DNA of 64,000 bases from contig NC_079259.1 of assembly GCF_947241705.1 (NCBI RefSeq), forward strand, positions 620,001 to 684,000, read 5' to 3'. The position numbers and the translations under genes were made by a program. Of this stretch, positions 10,225-20,167 are shown one piece after another. The notes under the pieces were generated by a model. The model made no database searches and was not told where the DNA came from. It saw only the letters and a program-made list of their open reading frames with translations. Source of the stretch: Saccharomyces mikatae IFO 1815 (Eukaryota > Ascomycota > Saccharomycetes > Saccharomycetales > Saccharomycetaceae). Each line of letters opens with the position of its first letter. The stretch's first letter is position 1.

Positions 10225-13200
10225 TTAAGAATTCAAATCTTCAATCATACCAAATAAACTTTTCAGAACATTCTTCTTTATATTCCAATCATAATTCAGA
10301 ACTCCTTCACCAGAACCTAAACGTGTATTCTGCAATCCATCTCCATAGACAATCCGAACGAAATCGCTTTGTAAACCACCAGGTAAGGAAACCACATCAC
10401 CGGCCAAATTATTGGCAGCTAAACTACGTTCTTTAATTAACCTAGAAGTATGCTCTAAATTATCAGCAGCAACTTGTGCATTGTCAATAATGTCCTTTGA
10501 AATTCCACACATTGATGCTACATGCATACCAAAAGAACCTTCACTTTGCCCTTCGAGCATCTTATACAAAAATGTAACATTCCTAGTCGCTTCATCCACT
10601 AAGATACTCATTTTCAATGGTCGTACCTGGGGATGGTGCTTGAAACTTGACGCCAATGTCCCATAATGTGTCGCAAAAAAGCCCAAACTTTGAATATGCG
10701 TAGCCACGTGATGTAGCACACTTTCTGCAATAGCAAACCCATCGCTTGAAGAACCTCCCCTTCCTAACTCGTCAACAACCAAAAGTGATCTATTTGTGGC
10801 CATATCTAATATTTTTTTTGTTTCTGCTAATTCTACAAAAAATGTAGATTTACCTTGCATAATATTATCATTAGCGCCCAACCGTGTCATGATTCTATCA
10901 ATTGGCGTTAAAACAGCAGATTCACAGGGAACGTAGCATCCCATTTGTGCCATGATTACGGCAATACACGCCATTCTCAACACAGTGGACTTACCTGCTG
11001 CGTTCGCACCAGTTAACAATCCCAATCTAGGCTGCTCTTTACCCAATTCAATATCATTAGGAATGAAGTCCTTTGCTGTAGTAGCGCCAAGGTTAAAACA
11101 CGGGTGCCTTAATGATTTGAAGTTCAAAAATCCATTTAGCTGAGTTTTCGTTTTTGAATCGACCTCATCTATAATAGTCGGCCTACATGATGGAGCACCC
11201 AGATATTCGGACGTTCTTGTGATAGCCAATAAACAATCTATGTTAGATATAGCCTGTATGGTGGGCATCCATATAGTGTTATAATGTGCATCGAATTTTT
11301 GACATAACCTGTTCTTTAAATCCTCTTCTAGTGCCTTGTGCAATTCCTTTGCCTCTGCCATAGATCTTGCTAAAATTCTCACTTCATCAGAGTAATACCT
11401 CTTATATGTTTTGTTCGCGGCCATTTGGACCCAATTCGATGGAACATTCTTAGTCGCAGACACAGGAATTTCAACAGTGTAGATTTCTTTTCCAGAATCT
11501 TTATATTGGATAGTAGAACATTTAAATTGTTTCCTATACTTCATCAGAATGTCCATTAAATGGTCTTCCAATTCTTGTATTTTATCCAATGATTTATCAA
11601 ATTCTATATCAAATCCCCTTTGTGGCACAATGATGTTTTCGTTAATTGCTCGTTGTCTTTCAAACGCATTTGTCCAATTTTCAACGCCTTCGAGAAGTCC
11701 ATTGGGAATAGATGATATGTATTTCGAAACATCCCCTTTCAAAACATTATTCTGCAAAGTTCTTTGCAACTGAACAATAGTTTCGAATGCCGTTATCACT
11801 TTCTCAAAATCTTTAACTTTGATAGTTCTACTATGAATACGAGCCAGCATTCTCTCTAAATCAGGTAGTTTAGAGAAGGTCATCTCTAGTTCTTCTCTTA
11901 AAGTAATATCCTGCAACAAAGAGTCAACACTATCAAGCCTATTCTCAATATCGCTTTTACGAAGTAATGGATGCATTAACCACTTTTTCATCATTCTTTT
12001 ACCCATAGGAGTAATTGCCCTATTAAACAACTTGAACAGAGTCCCTTTATCAGAACCATCAAACGAATTGGAAAATATTTCCAAGTTCTGTAAAGTGATC
12101 CCATCTAAAACCATGGAATGTTGCGATCTGACAAAATCGTACTCTTTTATATTTTTCATCGAAATTAGATTTTCATCTAGCTTCAACCATTTCAAATAAT
12201 ATAGCAATCCACCGAATGCACTGAACCCAACTTTTTTCCCCGTGTCATAATATGCCTTCAGAACTTCTGGCCAATCTTCCTCCGTGGGAAAATATTCAGA
12301 AGAAATAATTTCAGAGTAGGTTTTATCACAGTCATAAAATTCTTCACCAGCTTTAACCTCATTGAAGATTGCATTGGGGGCCGAATTGAACTTCACAATT
12401 TTATTTGCGAGTGCACATAAATTATTCCTCTCCACTACAACTTCCATAGGTCTTACTTGCGACATTAATGTATCCAATTTGGTGCATTCACTATCATCCT
12501 CAAACTCCAACATTTGAAGTTCACCAGTTGCGGTATCAATGAAGGCAGCGCCAAATATTCTTGTATTCAACTTTTGAATCATTGTTGATGAATCTAGCTG
12601 AGGTTGATTGTAATAGTTACCAGGCTCTTCTCTAATTGCAAGACAAAAGGTGGCCAGATCCGAATGCAACATGTCACCATCAGTTAAGGTACCTGAGGTT
12701 AATATGCATTGAAGCTCTCTCTTCACAATACCTTTTGAACCTTCCCTCATTTCTTTAGCCAACATTGATTCTTTTTGGTCTACCTTAGCAACTTTATAAC
12801 CCATTTGAATAAATTGAGATGCCCAATACTCAAATGACATTTCTGGAATACCTGCGAGTTGCATATTAGCACGCCCCCCTCCGGCAATCTTCAAATCAAA
12901 TAAGGCATTGGCCAATAGAGCATCCTTCTCGTATAGTTCAAAGAACTTGCCTTTTTTGAAGAAGACGATACAATCCCACATTTTGGATTTAATTTCCCAA
13001 TATTGTTTCTCAAATGGAGTGAACTTATTCCATGCCGAAGAGGGGATATACAATGTCCTAGGATCATACTCTGGATCACTCTTGGAACGGCGTTGAGCGT
13101 CTCGTTCGTCCACTAGCCATTGATATCGTTCTTCATTTTGCTTATTGAATTTGCTGGATTTGGACGTTGCGGATCTGTGGCTGTAAGGGGGAGTGTATGA

Positions 13201-13971
13201 TCTACCTTGAACATGCTTTTTCCTGCTTTTGCTGGTCGAGCTATTGCGTGACGTATTTCTTGCAAAGGGTGATGATGATTGGGAAGTATTAGACGGTTTC
13301 CTCTTTGAAGCAGTTCCTGCCAAAGAGAGTAAATCCTCATCATCATCCTCATCCTCATCATCATAATCATCTTCTCTCAATTCATCTTTAATATATCCTT
13401 TGTTCTCAGCGGAATTATCATTCTCATCGGCTTCATTCTTATCGGGTAAGTATTCATCCTCATCACTGTCGCTACCAATTACTTTACTTCTCTTTCGCTT
13501 GGTAGCAAACATAGAACTTGAGTCCTCCTCATCACTTTCTGCATAGTTGACCCTCTTTTTATCGGTTCTTCGAGATTGTGAAGAAGATGATAAATCATCA
13601 TCTGCTGCAGCACTTTTGATCTCCGTCGTGTTAGTATTCAAAATAGTATCAGATTGGAGCTCCTCAGAATGTACAGTATCACTTTTCACAGTTGCCGATG
13701 TTTCTTCAGCCATTGTTAAATCATTGTCGTCGTCTACATCAACAAAAAGTTTGTCCACCTTTTCCCCTTCAGGATTTTTCGTTAATTTACTACCAGCTGG
13801 ATTCTGTAAAGTCGCTGAAGTAAGTTTAGAGTCCTTCTTTGTAGGTGTACCAGTAGGTAACTGTTTAGAGAAAAAGGACAGCAAACTTGATTGCTTCATT
13901 CTCTTTTGGGACGATATCGAGCCGTTTTTGAAGTTAACAGTCTTGGAAGTTTTAGGGGTAGAGGGTGCCAT
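10225..13971 (-). CDS. MSH6: Msh6, MutS-homologue mismatch-repair ATPase
   Basis: Partner of Msh2 in MutS-alpha; recognises base mismatches and small loops. The start is the ATG at 13971. The open frame extends to 14040 but begins with TTG. This gives 1248 residues (1242 in S. cerevisiae). A PCNA-binding PIP box, QSSLLSFF, is at 27-34. A long acidic, Ser-rich linker fills about 60-290 and is the fastest-changing part. The mismatch-wedge motif F343-x-E345 lies in GKFFELYE. The core and clamp follow, and Walker A (GANAAGKST) is at 988-996. The ATPase end (DELGRGGSSSDG, then THYG) is intact. Two MCB boxes upstream suggest G1/S expression. Confidence 0.97.
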   Translation of the reverse strand: MAPSTPKTSKTVNFKNGSISSQKRMKQSSLLSFFSKQLPTGTPTKKDSKLTSATLQNPAGSKLTKNPEGEKVDKLFVDVDDDNDLTMAEETSATVKSDTVHSEELQSDTILNTNTTEIKSAAADDDLSSSSQSRRTDKKRVNYAESDEEDSSSMFATKRKRSKVIGSDSDEDEYLPDKNEADENDNSAENKGYIKDELREDDYDDEDEDDDEDLLSLAGTASKRKPSNTSQSSSPFARNTSRNSSTSKSRKKHVQGRSYTPPYSHRSATSKSSKFNKQNEERYQWLVDERDAQRRSKSDPEYDPRTLYIPSSAWNKFTPFEKQYWEIKSKMWDCIVFFKKGKFFELYEKDALLANALFDLKIAGGGRANMQLAGIPEMSFEYWASQFIQMGYKVAKVDQKESMLAKEMREGSKGIVKRELQCILTSGTLTDGDMLHSDLATFCLAIREEPGNYYNQPQLDSSTMIQKLNTRIFGAAFIDTATGELQMLEFEDDSECTKLDTLMSQVRPMEVVVERNNLCALANKIVKFNSAPNAIFNEVKAGEEFYDCDKTYSEIISSEYFPTEEDWPEVLKAYYDTGKKVGFSAFGGLLYYLKWLKLDENLISMKNIKEYDFVRSQHSMVLDGITLQNLEIFSNSFDGSDKGTLFKLFNRAITPMGKRMMKKWLMHPLLRKSDIENRLDSVDSLLQDITLREELEMTFSKLPDLERMLARIHSRTIKVKDFEKVITAFETIVQLQRTLQNNVLKGDVSKYISSIPNGLLEGVENWTNAFERQRAINENIIVPQRGFDIEFDKSLDKIQELEDHLMDILMKYRKQFKCSTIQYKDSGKEIYTVEIPVSATKNVPSNWVQMAANKTYKRYYSDEVRILARSMAEAKELHKALEEDLKNRLCQKFDAHYNTIWMPTIQAISNIDCLLAITRTSEYLGAPSCRPTIIDEVDSKTKTQLNGFLNFKSLRHPCFNLGATTAKDFIPNDIELGKEQPRLGLLTGANAAGKSTVLRMACIAVIMAQMGCYVPCESAVLTPIDRIMTRLGANDNIMQGKSTFFVELAETKKILDMATNRSLLVVDELGRGGSSSDGFAIAESVLHHVATHIQSLGFFATHYGTLASSFKHHPQVRPLKMSILVDEATRNVTFLYKMLEGQSEGSFGMHVASMCGISKDIIDNAQVAADNLEHTSRLIKERSLAANNLAGDVVSLPGGLQSDFVRIVYGDGLQNTRLGSGEGVLNYDWNIKKNVLKSLFGMIEDLNS

Positions 13972-14324
13972 TTTGAAATGCAGAAAAGATCTATCAGGCT
14001 TCTCTGCTCGTTGGTAAGCTTCGCCAGTAACCGCAATCAAGGATGAATATCTTTTAACAGAAAAGGTCTGAAAAAGAAAGGGCTAGGACTGTTTAATGAA
14101 TGCAATTTTGATCATTCTCTCTGTGATGATCTTTGAGAAACGAAAAGATGAGACGCGTATTAGGATCTTCTCACGCGTTCTTTCATTCCGGGCAACAGCA
14201 CACCCAATAAGAAATTTGAACCGGAAGAGTCTGTTCAAGCAGCATATATAAGAATGTGCAAGTGCTGTCACTTGCAAAAATATAAACTTTTCTGTTTTGG
14301 ATTACACTGATTGTACTTACCTAT
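13972..14324. other. MSH6 promoter and GRX3 3' region
   Basis: Holds the two MCB boxes listed separately and a TATATAAGAA stretch near 14245. Apart from the GRX3 polyadenylation zone near 14280-14320, nothing else is seen. A 10-of-11 ARS-consensus-like match (AAAATATAAAC) is near 14277, too weak to call. Confidence 0.5.
14153..14178 (-). promoter_or_regulatory. Two MCB (ACGCGT) elements, MSH6 promoter
   Basis: Perfect ACGCGT palindromes at 14153-14158 and 14173-14178, about 180-207 bp upstream of the MSH6 ATG and 20 bp apart. MCB boxes bind MBF (Mbp1-Swi6) and give late-G1 transcription, a known property of MSH6 in S. cerevisiae. Confidence 0.8.
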
Positions 14325-15089
14325 TTAAGATTGAAGAGTGTGCTGTAAGAAATCAGGGTCATCCTCCAAGGATTCCTTAATGATATCTAAACCACCCTGA
14401 AATTCCCCATTAATATAAAGTTGAGGAAAAGTTGGCCATTCAGAAAACTTTTTCAAGTTTTGTCTAACAGATTCATCCCTTAATATATCGAAAAAGCCAA
14501 ATCTTACTTGATGTTCCCTCAAAATTCCCACTAATTGTCTTGAGAATCCGCATTTAGGTTCAGAGGGGCTCCCCTTCATAAAAAGCATTACTGGTGCGGC
14601 ATTAACCAATTTGGTCAATCTAGCGTTTATTTGCTCCTCAGTTTCTTCTTCTTCATCATCATCATCGTCATCATTATCAGCACCATCATCATTACGACTT
14701 CCTTCGTTTACCCTTGCATTTTCCATGGTGCCAGCTTGAAATGATCCGGAATTTATTGAATTCTTGCAGTCTTCTAATAAAGACACAAATTCTTTTGGGT
14801 CTGCGCCAGATAACTCTTTAAAGATTGTTCCTTTATGAATTAAGATAAAATATGGAACAGCTGAAATCTCGAACAATTCTGAAATTTCAGAGTTTTCGTC
14901 GGCATCAATGGACAAAAAGGAGACGTTGGCATTAGATGGTTCACTACTGATGGCATCAAAGACTTGCTTCAAAGCTTTGCATGGTTCTGCCCAACTAGTG
15001 TGAAAATAAAGAACAATTAACTTGTCGCCGGCCGCAGTGGTGGTTAAGTATGTAAATTGATCTTGATCGTTGATTCCGATAACAGGCAT
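14325..15089 (-). CDS. GRX3: Grx3, monothiol glutaredoxin
   Basis: Cytosolic and nuclear multidomain monothiol glutaredoxin; binds a glutathione-ligated 2Fe-2S cluster and, with Grx4, signals iron status to Aft1 and delivers cytosolic iron. It has 254 residues (250 in current S. cerevisiae annotation). The N-terminal thioredoxin-like domain has WAEPCK at 33-38, with Ala in place of the first redox Cys. An Asp/Glu linker at about 135-152 precedes the glutaredoxin domain, which has the monothiol CGFS motif at 180-183. The start is the ATG at 15089. The 5' leader then runs toward the tRNA-Gln gene. The paralog is GRX4; gene order makes this GRX3. Confidence 0.96.
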   Translation of the reverse strand: MPVIGINDQDQFTYLTTTAAGDKLIVLYFHTSWAEPCKALKQVFDAISSEPSNANVSFLSIDADENSEISELFEISAVPYFILIHKGTIFKELSGADPKEFVSLLEDCKNSINSGSFQAGTMENARVNEGSRNDDGADNDDDDDDEEEETEEQINARLTKLVNAAPVMLFMKGSPSEPKCGFSRQLVGILREHQVRFGFFDILRDESVRQNLKKFSEWPTFPQLYINGEFQGGLDIIKESLEDDPDFLQHTLQS

Positions 15090-15320
15090 TCGTTAGAAAA
15101 GTTTCGTTGCTGCGTAAATTTTGGTTGTTAGTGTCTGTAATAAAAGAAGAACGATTAAAAAGAAGCATATTTGAATACAAAAAAGAGCACAATTAGTCAT
15201 TGAGATATATTCCACTGGCCTCTAGTTTAGCAGGCTCGTGCATGACCCGGCATTCTTTATTGAAAAAAAAAAACCTGGAATGACGGTCAAATCGCAAATT
15301 ATAAAGATTGACTTTAAAAA

Positions 15321-15392
15321 AGGTCCTACCCGGATTCGAACCGGGGTTGTCCGGATCAAAACCGAAAGTGATAACCACTACACTATAGGACC
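15321..15392 (-). tRNA. tRNA-Gln, anticodon TTG
   Basis: A 72-nt cloverleaf on the minus strand. The acceptor arms are GGTCCTA and TAGGACC with a T discriminator at 15321, and the T-arm contains GGTTCGAATCC (B box). The anticodon loop TT-TTG-AT has the anticodon at 15357-15359. No intron is present. The Pol III terminator would be the T run on its own strand (A run at 15316-15320). Confidence 0.97.
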
Positions 15393-15536
15393 AGGACATT
15401 TGCGAAAGATGATGAAATCAGAGTAATATAGATGCGTTTAACCACACATCTTTTCTGACACAACCTGAAACGCTTATAAAACTCAGATGTGCGTTGATGT
15501 TGGAATATGTGATTACTACTATACATTTGTTCGTAT

Positions 15537-15867
15537 TGAGAATGGGGTGAATTTTGAGATGATTGTTGGGGTTCCATTTTTTATAAGGCAATAATATTAG
15601 GTATGTAGATATACTAGAAGTTCTCCTCGAGGATATAGGAATCCAATAAATGGAACTCGTTATTCTACATAATTCTGTATATGCTTTTATTGTCATTTTA
15701 TATATTGTCAGTCATTATCCTATTACATTATCAATCCTTGCATTTCAGCTTCCACTTATTTCGATGACCGCTTCTCATAACTTATGTCATCTTTTAACAC
15801 CGTATATGATAATGCACTAGTAGTATGACTACTAGTTGATAGACGATAGTTGATTTTCATTCCAACA
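15537..15867 (-). mobile_element. Solo LTR, Ty1/Ty2-type (delta)
   Basis: 331 bp that reads, on the minus strand, TGTTGGAATGAAAA at its start to CTCA at its end. It contains blocks typical of delta elements, such as CACCGTATATGATAA and GAGGAGAACTTCTAG. No internal Ty coding sequence flanks it. The flanking 5-mers (CGTAT and ACTTG) do not match, so no target-site duplication survives. It lies about 145 bp upstream of the 5' end of tRNA-Gln, the usual target zone for Ty1 integration. Confidence 0.88.
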
Positions 15868-17004
15868 ACTTGAGGGTAGTTTTAATACACTTTTTTTTTC
15901 AATAAAAATTATGAACTTAGCTTTTTTTATCTATTGAATTAACTGTAATGCCCATGGTATTTAATTCAAGGGGTTTCAAATACAGATGTCTAAACTTCAA
16001 CTATTATATGCATAAAGATGCTTGTCTGTAAGAAGTAAAGCTTTGTAGGTGGCACAAGTAGATGTATGACAAATATCATTCTATGGAGAGAAATAGCAAA
16101 GATGTATCTTATCATGAACGGTAATAGACTCAAAATAGTATGTGATGCATGAGCTCGACAAAATGTGGTATAAACAAAAATGAAACAATCACATAAAATA
16201 ATGTTTTGCAAACAAGGTATACCACTATCATCAGACGATAGTACCCACCTTATTGCATCATATTGACAGATTATTGTGATGATAAAAGTAGAACGTTATC
16301 TTTTTAGCTTTCCATCTCAAAGACATATGATTGAGTTGTTCTCCCACAGTTCTTACAAAAGAAGACACCAAATAGAATGAGGAGAACACTGTTCACGAAA
16401 ATTTTCTTAATTACGAACTACAATGATCCTTTACTTAAAATATTAAAAATAATATCCATGGAAAACTGTGCTATTGATACACTTTTTCAAATTCCTATAC
16501 CATGTCAGGAAGCACTGACGAAGTGTTCAATTAACTCGAGATAAATAAGCGTCTAAAATTTTACGGACTGAGGAAAACATGCTATCAACGTTTTTTCAAA
16601 CCAATGGTGATTCGCTGTGCACGCTAATATGAATGAATTGTACATGGTTCCAATACTAATGTAACATCTCATGAAACAAGATTCACACACTATCATCGTC
16701 GTTGAAGTCTGCCGCAACATTTACCACGCATCGCGTTCACAAGGCAGCAACTTACACAAATATTCTTAAGAAGCCAGACCACGCAGGCGTAGTCGTTATT
16801 ACAGTTCTTCTAAGAAATGAATAAATAGATTTGCTTAGAAAACCTTAGCAATAATCTAAACAGTTATAAAATACTTGCACAAAGCAATTTCGTCTCTTCC
16901 AGAGTACCCGAAAATTAGCCGCCCAAACAATGTCCGTTGTTAATGACATTTTGTAATTGTAGGTGTCGTAGAAAATGCATAGTCGAGCGTGACGCGAAGA
17001 TTCG

Positions 17005-17023
17005 GGGGCGAATCGCATAGATC
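17005..17023 (+). repeat. 19-bp motif, copy 1 (upstream of BMH2)
   Basis: GGGGCGAATCGCATAGATC. It matches 18 of 19 bases at 19344-19362, upstream of TVP15. The preceding GATTC also gives a small hairpin (GATTCG...CGAATC). No transcription-factor assignment is made. Confidence 0.6.
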
Positions 17024-18050
17024 GCTCTTTCTCCTCTTTCTCCATTCTGTCTTATCTTTATTTATAACACGAATTCATAGGCTCAATCCCTGTTTATATA
17101 TATTGATGACTTGCGTATTTTTATTTATTTTCCTTTCTTGTTCTTGCTGCAAGTTCATTTTAGAAAGCAACGATCAATTGCATCCTCCTTCACACTTTCT
17201 TTAGATTTAAGAACTCAACTTTGAACCAAACCGTATGTTTTCCTTTTCAATATCTCGGGTTTTTGATAGCTCTTTCTGCAACTACCCTCACTTTCTATGA
17301 ATTAAATAGTTATGACCATGAATGCTACCTTTTCCAAACGCTTTTGTTCCGACTTAAATTGGCCTTAAAGTGGAATGCCATAGTTGTTTCCTTCTTTTTT
17401 ACTTTGTTTCCTACTTTTATCTTTTATATATCTTATAGCGGTTTGAATACATTTCGCTTTCTTTTGCTATAAGAAATAGGAACATTCCATATTTATTTCA
17501 CGTTATTTTCCAATCCATTTAATTCTCCATCGTCGAGATATGTTACGACGACTTATTGTTTTTGTGGCTGATAAAAAAATTGTGTGCTAATGGACAAAAA
17601 TTCGAAGAAGAATTAGCACGGATAACATAGTAGTAACTGTTGAAATTGCGATATTTCTGTTTTACGAGTAGCAGTGGATAAATCGGCTATGTTCAAAATG
17701 ATACTATATTACGTCACCCGGAACAATGGAATGGCATATAGGAAATACATGGAAAAATTCGGTCGAAAGGGGCAAATCTTATAAAAAATCCTTCAGTATT
17801 ATTACCAACGATCAGGAATAATTCTTGAGCTATACAAATCGTCTCTTCTTAATCATCTCACTCATTACTAACTCTTTTTTCAAAAAAATTGCACCTCCCA
17901 GTTTGATCATTTATTTTTTCTAGATCGATTAAGGGGGAAAAGCAGAGAACGAAAAAGTTAAACAGAAGATTTAATAATACTTTATCAATTTCAAAACGAA
18001 ATAGAAAAGCATAAACAACCTAACCAAAAAGTCCCGTTACAATAAAAAAA

Positions 18051-18848
18051 ATGTCTCAAACTCGTGAAGATTCTGTTTACTTAGCTAAATTGGCTGAACA
18101 AGCCGAACGTTACGAAGAAATGGTCGAAAACATGAAGACCGTTGCTTCTTCAGGCCAAGAATTGTCTGTCGAAGAACGTAACCTATTATCCGTTGCTTAC
18201 AAGAATGTCATTGGTGCTCGTCGTGCTTCTTGGAGAATAGTTTCTTCAATCGAACAAAAAGAAGAATCAAAAGAAAAATCTGAACATCAAGTTGAGTTAA
18301 TTCGTTCTTACCGTTCTAAGATTGAAACTGAATTAACTAAGATTTCTGATGACATTCTGTCCGTATTAGATTCCCATTTGATTCCTTCTGCCACTACTGG
18401 CGAGTCTAAAGTGTTTTACTATAAGATGAAGGGTGACTATCACCGTTATTTGGCTGAATTTTCTAGTGGCGATGCTAGAGAGAAGGCAACGAATGCCTCT
18501 TTGGAAGCATACAAGACTGCTTCCGAGATTGCCACTACCGAATTGCCTCCAACTCATCCAATTCGTTTGGGTCTAGCCTTGAATTTTTCTGTCTTCTATT
18601 ATGAAATTCAAAATTCTCCCGATAAGGCTTGCCATTTGGCCAAGCAAGCATTTGACGATGCTATTGCTGAACTAGATACTTTATCTGAAGAATCATACAA
18701 GGATAGTACTCTAATCATGCAATTATTAAGAGACAACTTAACCTTATGGACTTCTGACATTTCTGAATCTGGTCAAGAAGATCAACAACAACAGCAACAG
18801 CAACAACAAGCTCCAGCAGAACAAACTCAAGGTGAACCAGCCAAATAA
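18051..18848 (+). CDS. BMH2: Bmh2, 14-3-3 protein
   Basis: Phosphoserine/threonine-binding dimer that acts on many targets, including TOR and Ras signalling, stress transcription and metabolism. It has 265 residues and an almost invariant nine-helix 14-3-3 fold; the phosphopeptide-binding groove residues in [22 protein letters not shown] and the C-terminal NLTLWTSD segment are all present. The C-terminal tail has only nine Gln in a row, whereas the S. cerevisiae protein (273 residues) has a longer Gln run. Codon use is strongly biased, as expected for an abundant protein. Its paralog BMH1 lies elsewhere; gene order and the Gln tail make this BMH2. Confidence 0.97.
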   Translation: MSQTREDSVYLAKLAEQAERYEEMVENMKTVASSGQELSVEERNLLSVAYKNVIGARRASWRIVSSIEQKEESKEKSEHQVELIRSYRSKIETELTKISDDILSVLDSHLIPSATTGESKVFYYKMKGDYHRYLAEFSSGDAREKATNASLEAYKTASEIATTELPPTHPIRLGLALNFSVFYYEIQNSPDKACHLAKQAFDDAIAELDTLSEESYKDSTLIMQLLRDNLTLWTSDISESGQEDQQQQQQQQQAPAEQTQGEPAK

Positions 18849-19471
18849 GGTGCTGAAAATTACAACGAGAAATGAAGATTTACCACTCCAGTTTTCTTGC
18901 TAATGAAAATAAATGCAATTCAATTTTGATACTTATTTTAGAGGAAGAAAGAATATCTTCGTATAGTACAAATTCACAATTCTCAATTTTACAAATCACA
19001 AAATATACAAAACCTCTAAAAAAATAGTTTCTTAATATATAACATAAGAATAGTTTTCTCTGTTACCATCACTATTACTACTGTTTTCTGTATCTACCTT
19101 TATCTTTCCTCCACGATTTTATTTTTTGATTATCGTGTCGCATTTTGAGCAAACCAAAACGTAAAAACAAGCTTGTACAGCTACTAATATATCTTGACAG
19201 AATAATTGTCTAGTATATGCATACTATTTCCTGGTACTTGCTTTTCCCTAAATTTGGAGTCTCTATCTTTCTTTAAAATGTAGACATCATTTTTATCATT
19301 TATTATAAGAGCTCTCAAAGTATAGGGGGCAGAGGTGAGGAATGGGGCGAATCGCGTAGATCCGTAAAAGAAAAAATACCTTCGAAGTAGAAAATAGCAT
19401 CATGTGGACGTCCTACGGAGAAGAGAACAATGAATAAAGTGAAATAAACTTGAGGAATCATAAACTAAAAG
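18849..19471. other. BMH2-TVP15 intergenic region
   Basis: BMH2 3' region, AT-rich (polyadenylation zone about 18900-19060), then the TVP15 promoter with the second copy of the 19-bp motif at 19344-19362. No gene or RNA is seen. Confidence 0.5.
19344..19362 (+). repeat. 19-bp motif, copy 2 (upstream of TVP15)
   Basis: GGGGCGAATCGCGTAGATC, differing from the copy at 17005-17023 at one base (G for A). It lies about 110 bp upstream of the TVP15 ATG, a position suited to a promoter element. Confidence 0.6.
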
Positions 19472-19900
19472 ATGTCAGCTATTCCTCCGAAATTTTTCAA
19501 GATTGCAAATTTATCAATCGGTTGTATTGATATCATTGCTGCTCTTTCGCAATTAACGTACCTTTTCACCAACTTAAACGTCTTTCTCCTAGCCATTTAT
19601 GGATTGGTACTCTCCGTACCTATCGTCTATTTAGAGTTCAAGATACCATCTAACCTTTACAGGTATGCTTCTTTTTACTTTAGTTTCCTTGGAAGAGGAT
19701 TGTCGTATATTTTATTGGGATTAATAATTAGCTTTGGTGGTATTTACAACATATTGGCAGGGATGCTTACTTTCATTTTAGGGGTTGCTTTCATTGTCTT
19801 CCATTTTTCACAATTCGTGGAAGAACCTGTTAATTTCAGAGCGCCCGGTTCATCTTTGTCAATTGGTGATGACATCGATGATGACGACGATATGATTTAG
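19472..19900 (+). CDS. TVP15: Tvp15, late-Golgi vesicle membrane protein
   Basis: Small integral membrane protein found in Tlg2-containing late-Golgi vesicles; it belongs to the COPI-associated protein family and its molecular role is poorly defined. It has 142 residues (143 in S. cerevisiae). Four hydrophobic segments lie at about 12-32, 36-55, 64-90 and 93-113. A short cytosolic tail ends in an Asp run (about 131-140). The start is the first ATG, which the first membrane helix follows closely. It is convergent with ARX1. No oddity seen. Confidence 0.93.
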   Translation: MSAIPPKFFKIANLSIGCIDIIAALSQLTYLFTNLNVFLLAIYGLVLSVPIVYLEFKIPSNLYRYASFYFSFLGRGLSYILLGLIISFGGIYNILAGMLTFILGVAFIVFHFSQFVEEPVNFRAPGSSLSIGDDIDDDDDMI

Positions 19901-20081
19901 TTTTGGAAAACCCCACGTCTCCATCACTCCTGTAGTGATACAAAACAATGAAGAGAGAGAGACAATATACCTGCTCTTTCGTTCAAACTGTGTAACAAAG
20001 ATGTGTACTTATGATTTGAGTATTTTGAGCAAATGACGCAGGAATTTGAGGTACAGCTAATTTGACTCTTATAATATTCTA

Positions 20082-20092
20082 TTTTACATTTT
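20082..20092 (+). other. Candidate replication-origin core (ACS match)
   Basis: TTTTACATTTT matches the 11-bp ARS consensus WTTTAYRTTTW at every position; the extended 17-bp consensus is matched at about 14 of 17. It lies in the 267-bp AT-rich convergent gap between TVP15 and ARX1, a common place for yeast origins. Consensus matches are far more frequent than active origins, so this is a candidate only. Confidence 0.3.
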
Positions 20093-20167
20093 ATGATATA
20101 CTTATATTATTTGTATATGTGCTTTAAGAATGATGGAGATTTCTTATATTTTCAAGGTTTCTTCACT

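Larger units (their letters stand above)
15090..18050. other. GRX3-BMH2 interval: tRNA, solo LTR and 2 kb of gene-free DNA
   Basis: Apart from tRNA-Gln (15321-15392) and the delta LTR (15537-15867), no gene is visible. Open frames here (for example 17221-17472) are short, lack homology and show no coding bias. From 15868 to about 17000 I recognise no gag/pol remnant. From about 17000 onward it is probably the BMH2 promoter. It contains the 19-bp motif at 17005-17023, a CRE-like ATTACGTCA near 17710, and long pyrimidine/A-rich DNA just before the ATG. In S. cerevisiae S288C this interval carries Ty1 sequence; here I see only a solo LTR. Confidence 0.6.

Noticed and set aside
13972-14040. 23-codon N-terminal extension of MSH6
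   Set aside because: It begins with TTG; the first ATG in frame (13971) gives the family N-terminus with the PIP box.
16989-17472. Two plus-strand ORFs (71 and 83 codons) upstream of BMH2
   Set aside because: Phe/Leu-rich products of T-rich promoter DNA with no homology; the first starts at a non-ATG codon.
15868-18050. Possible full-length Ty element beside tRNA-Gln
   Set aside because: No second LTR, no gag or pol frames; longest frames are under 100 codons.
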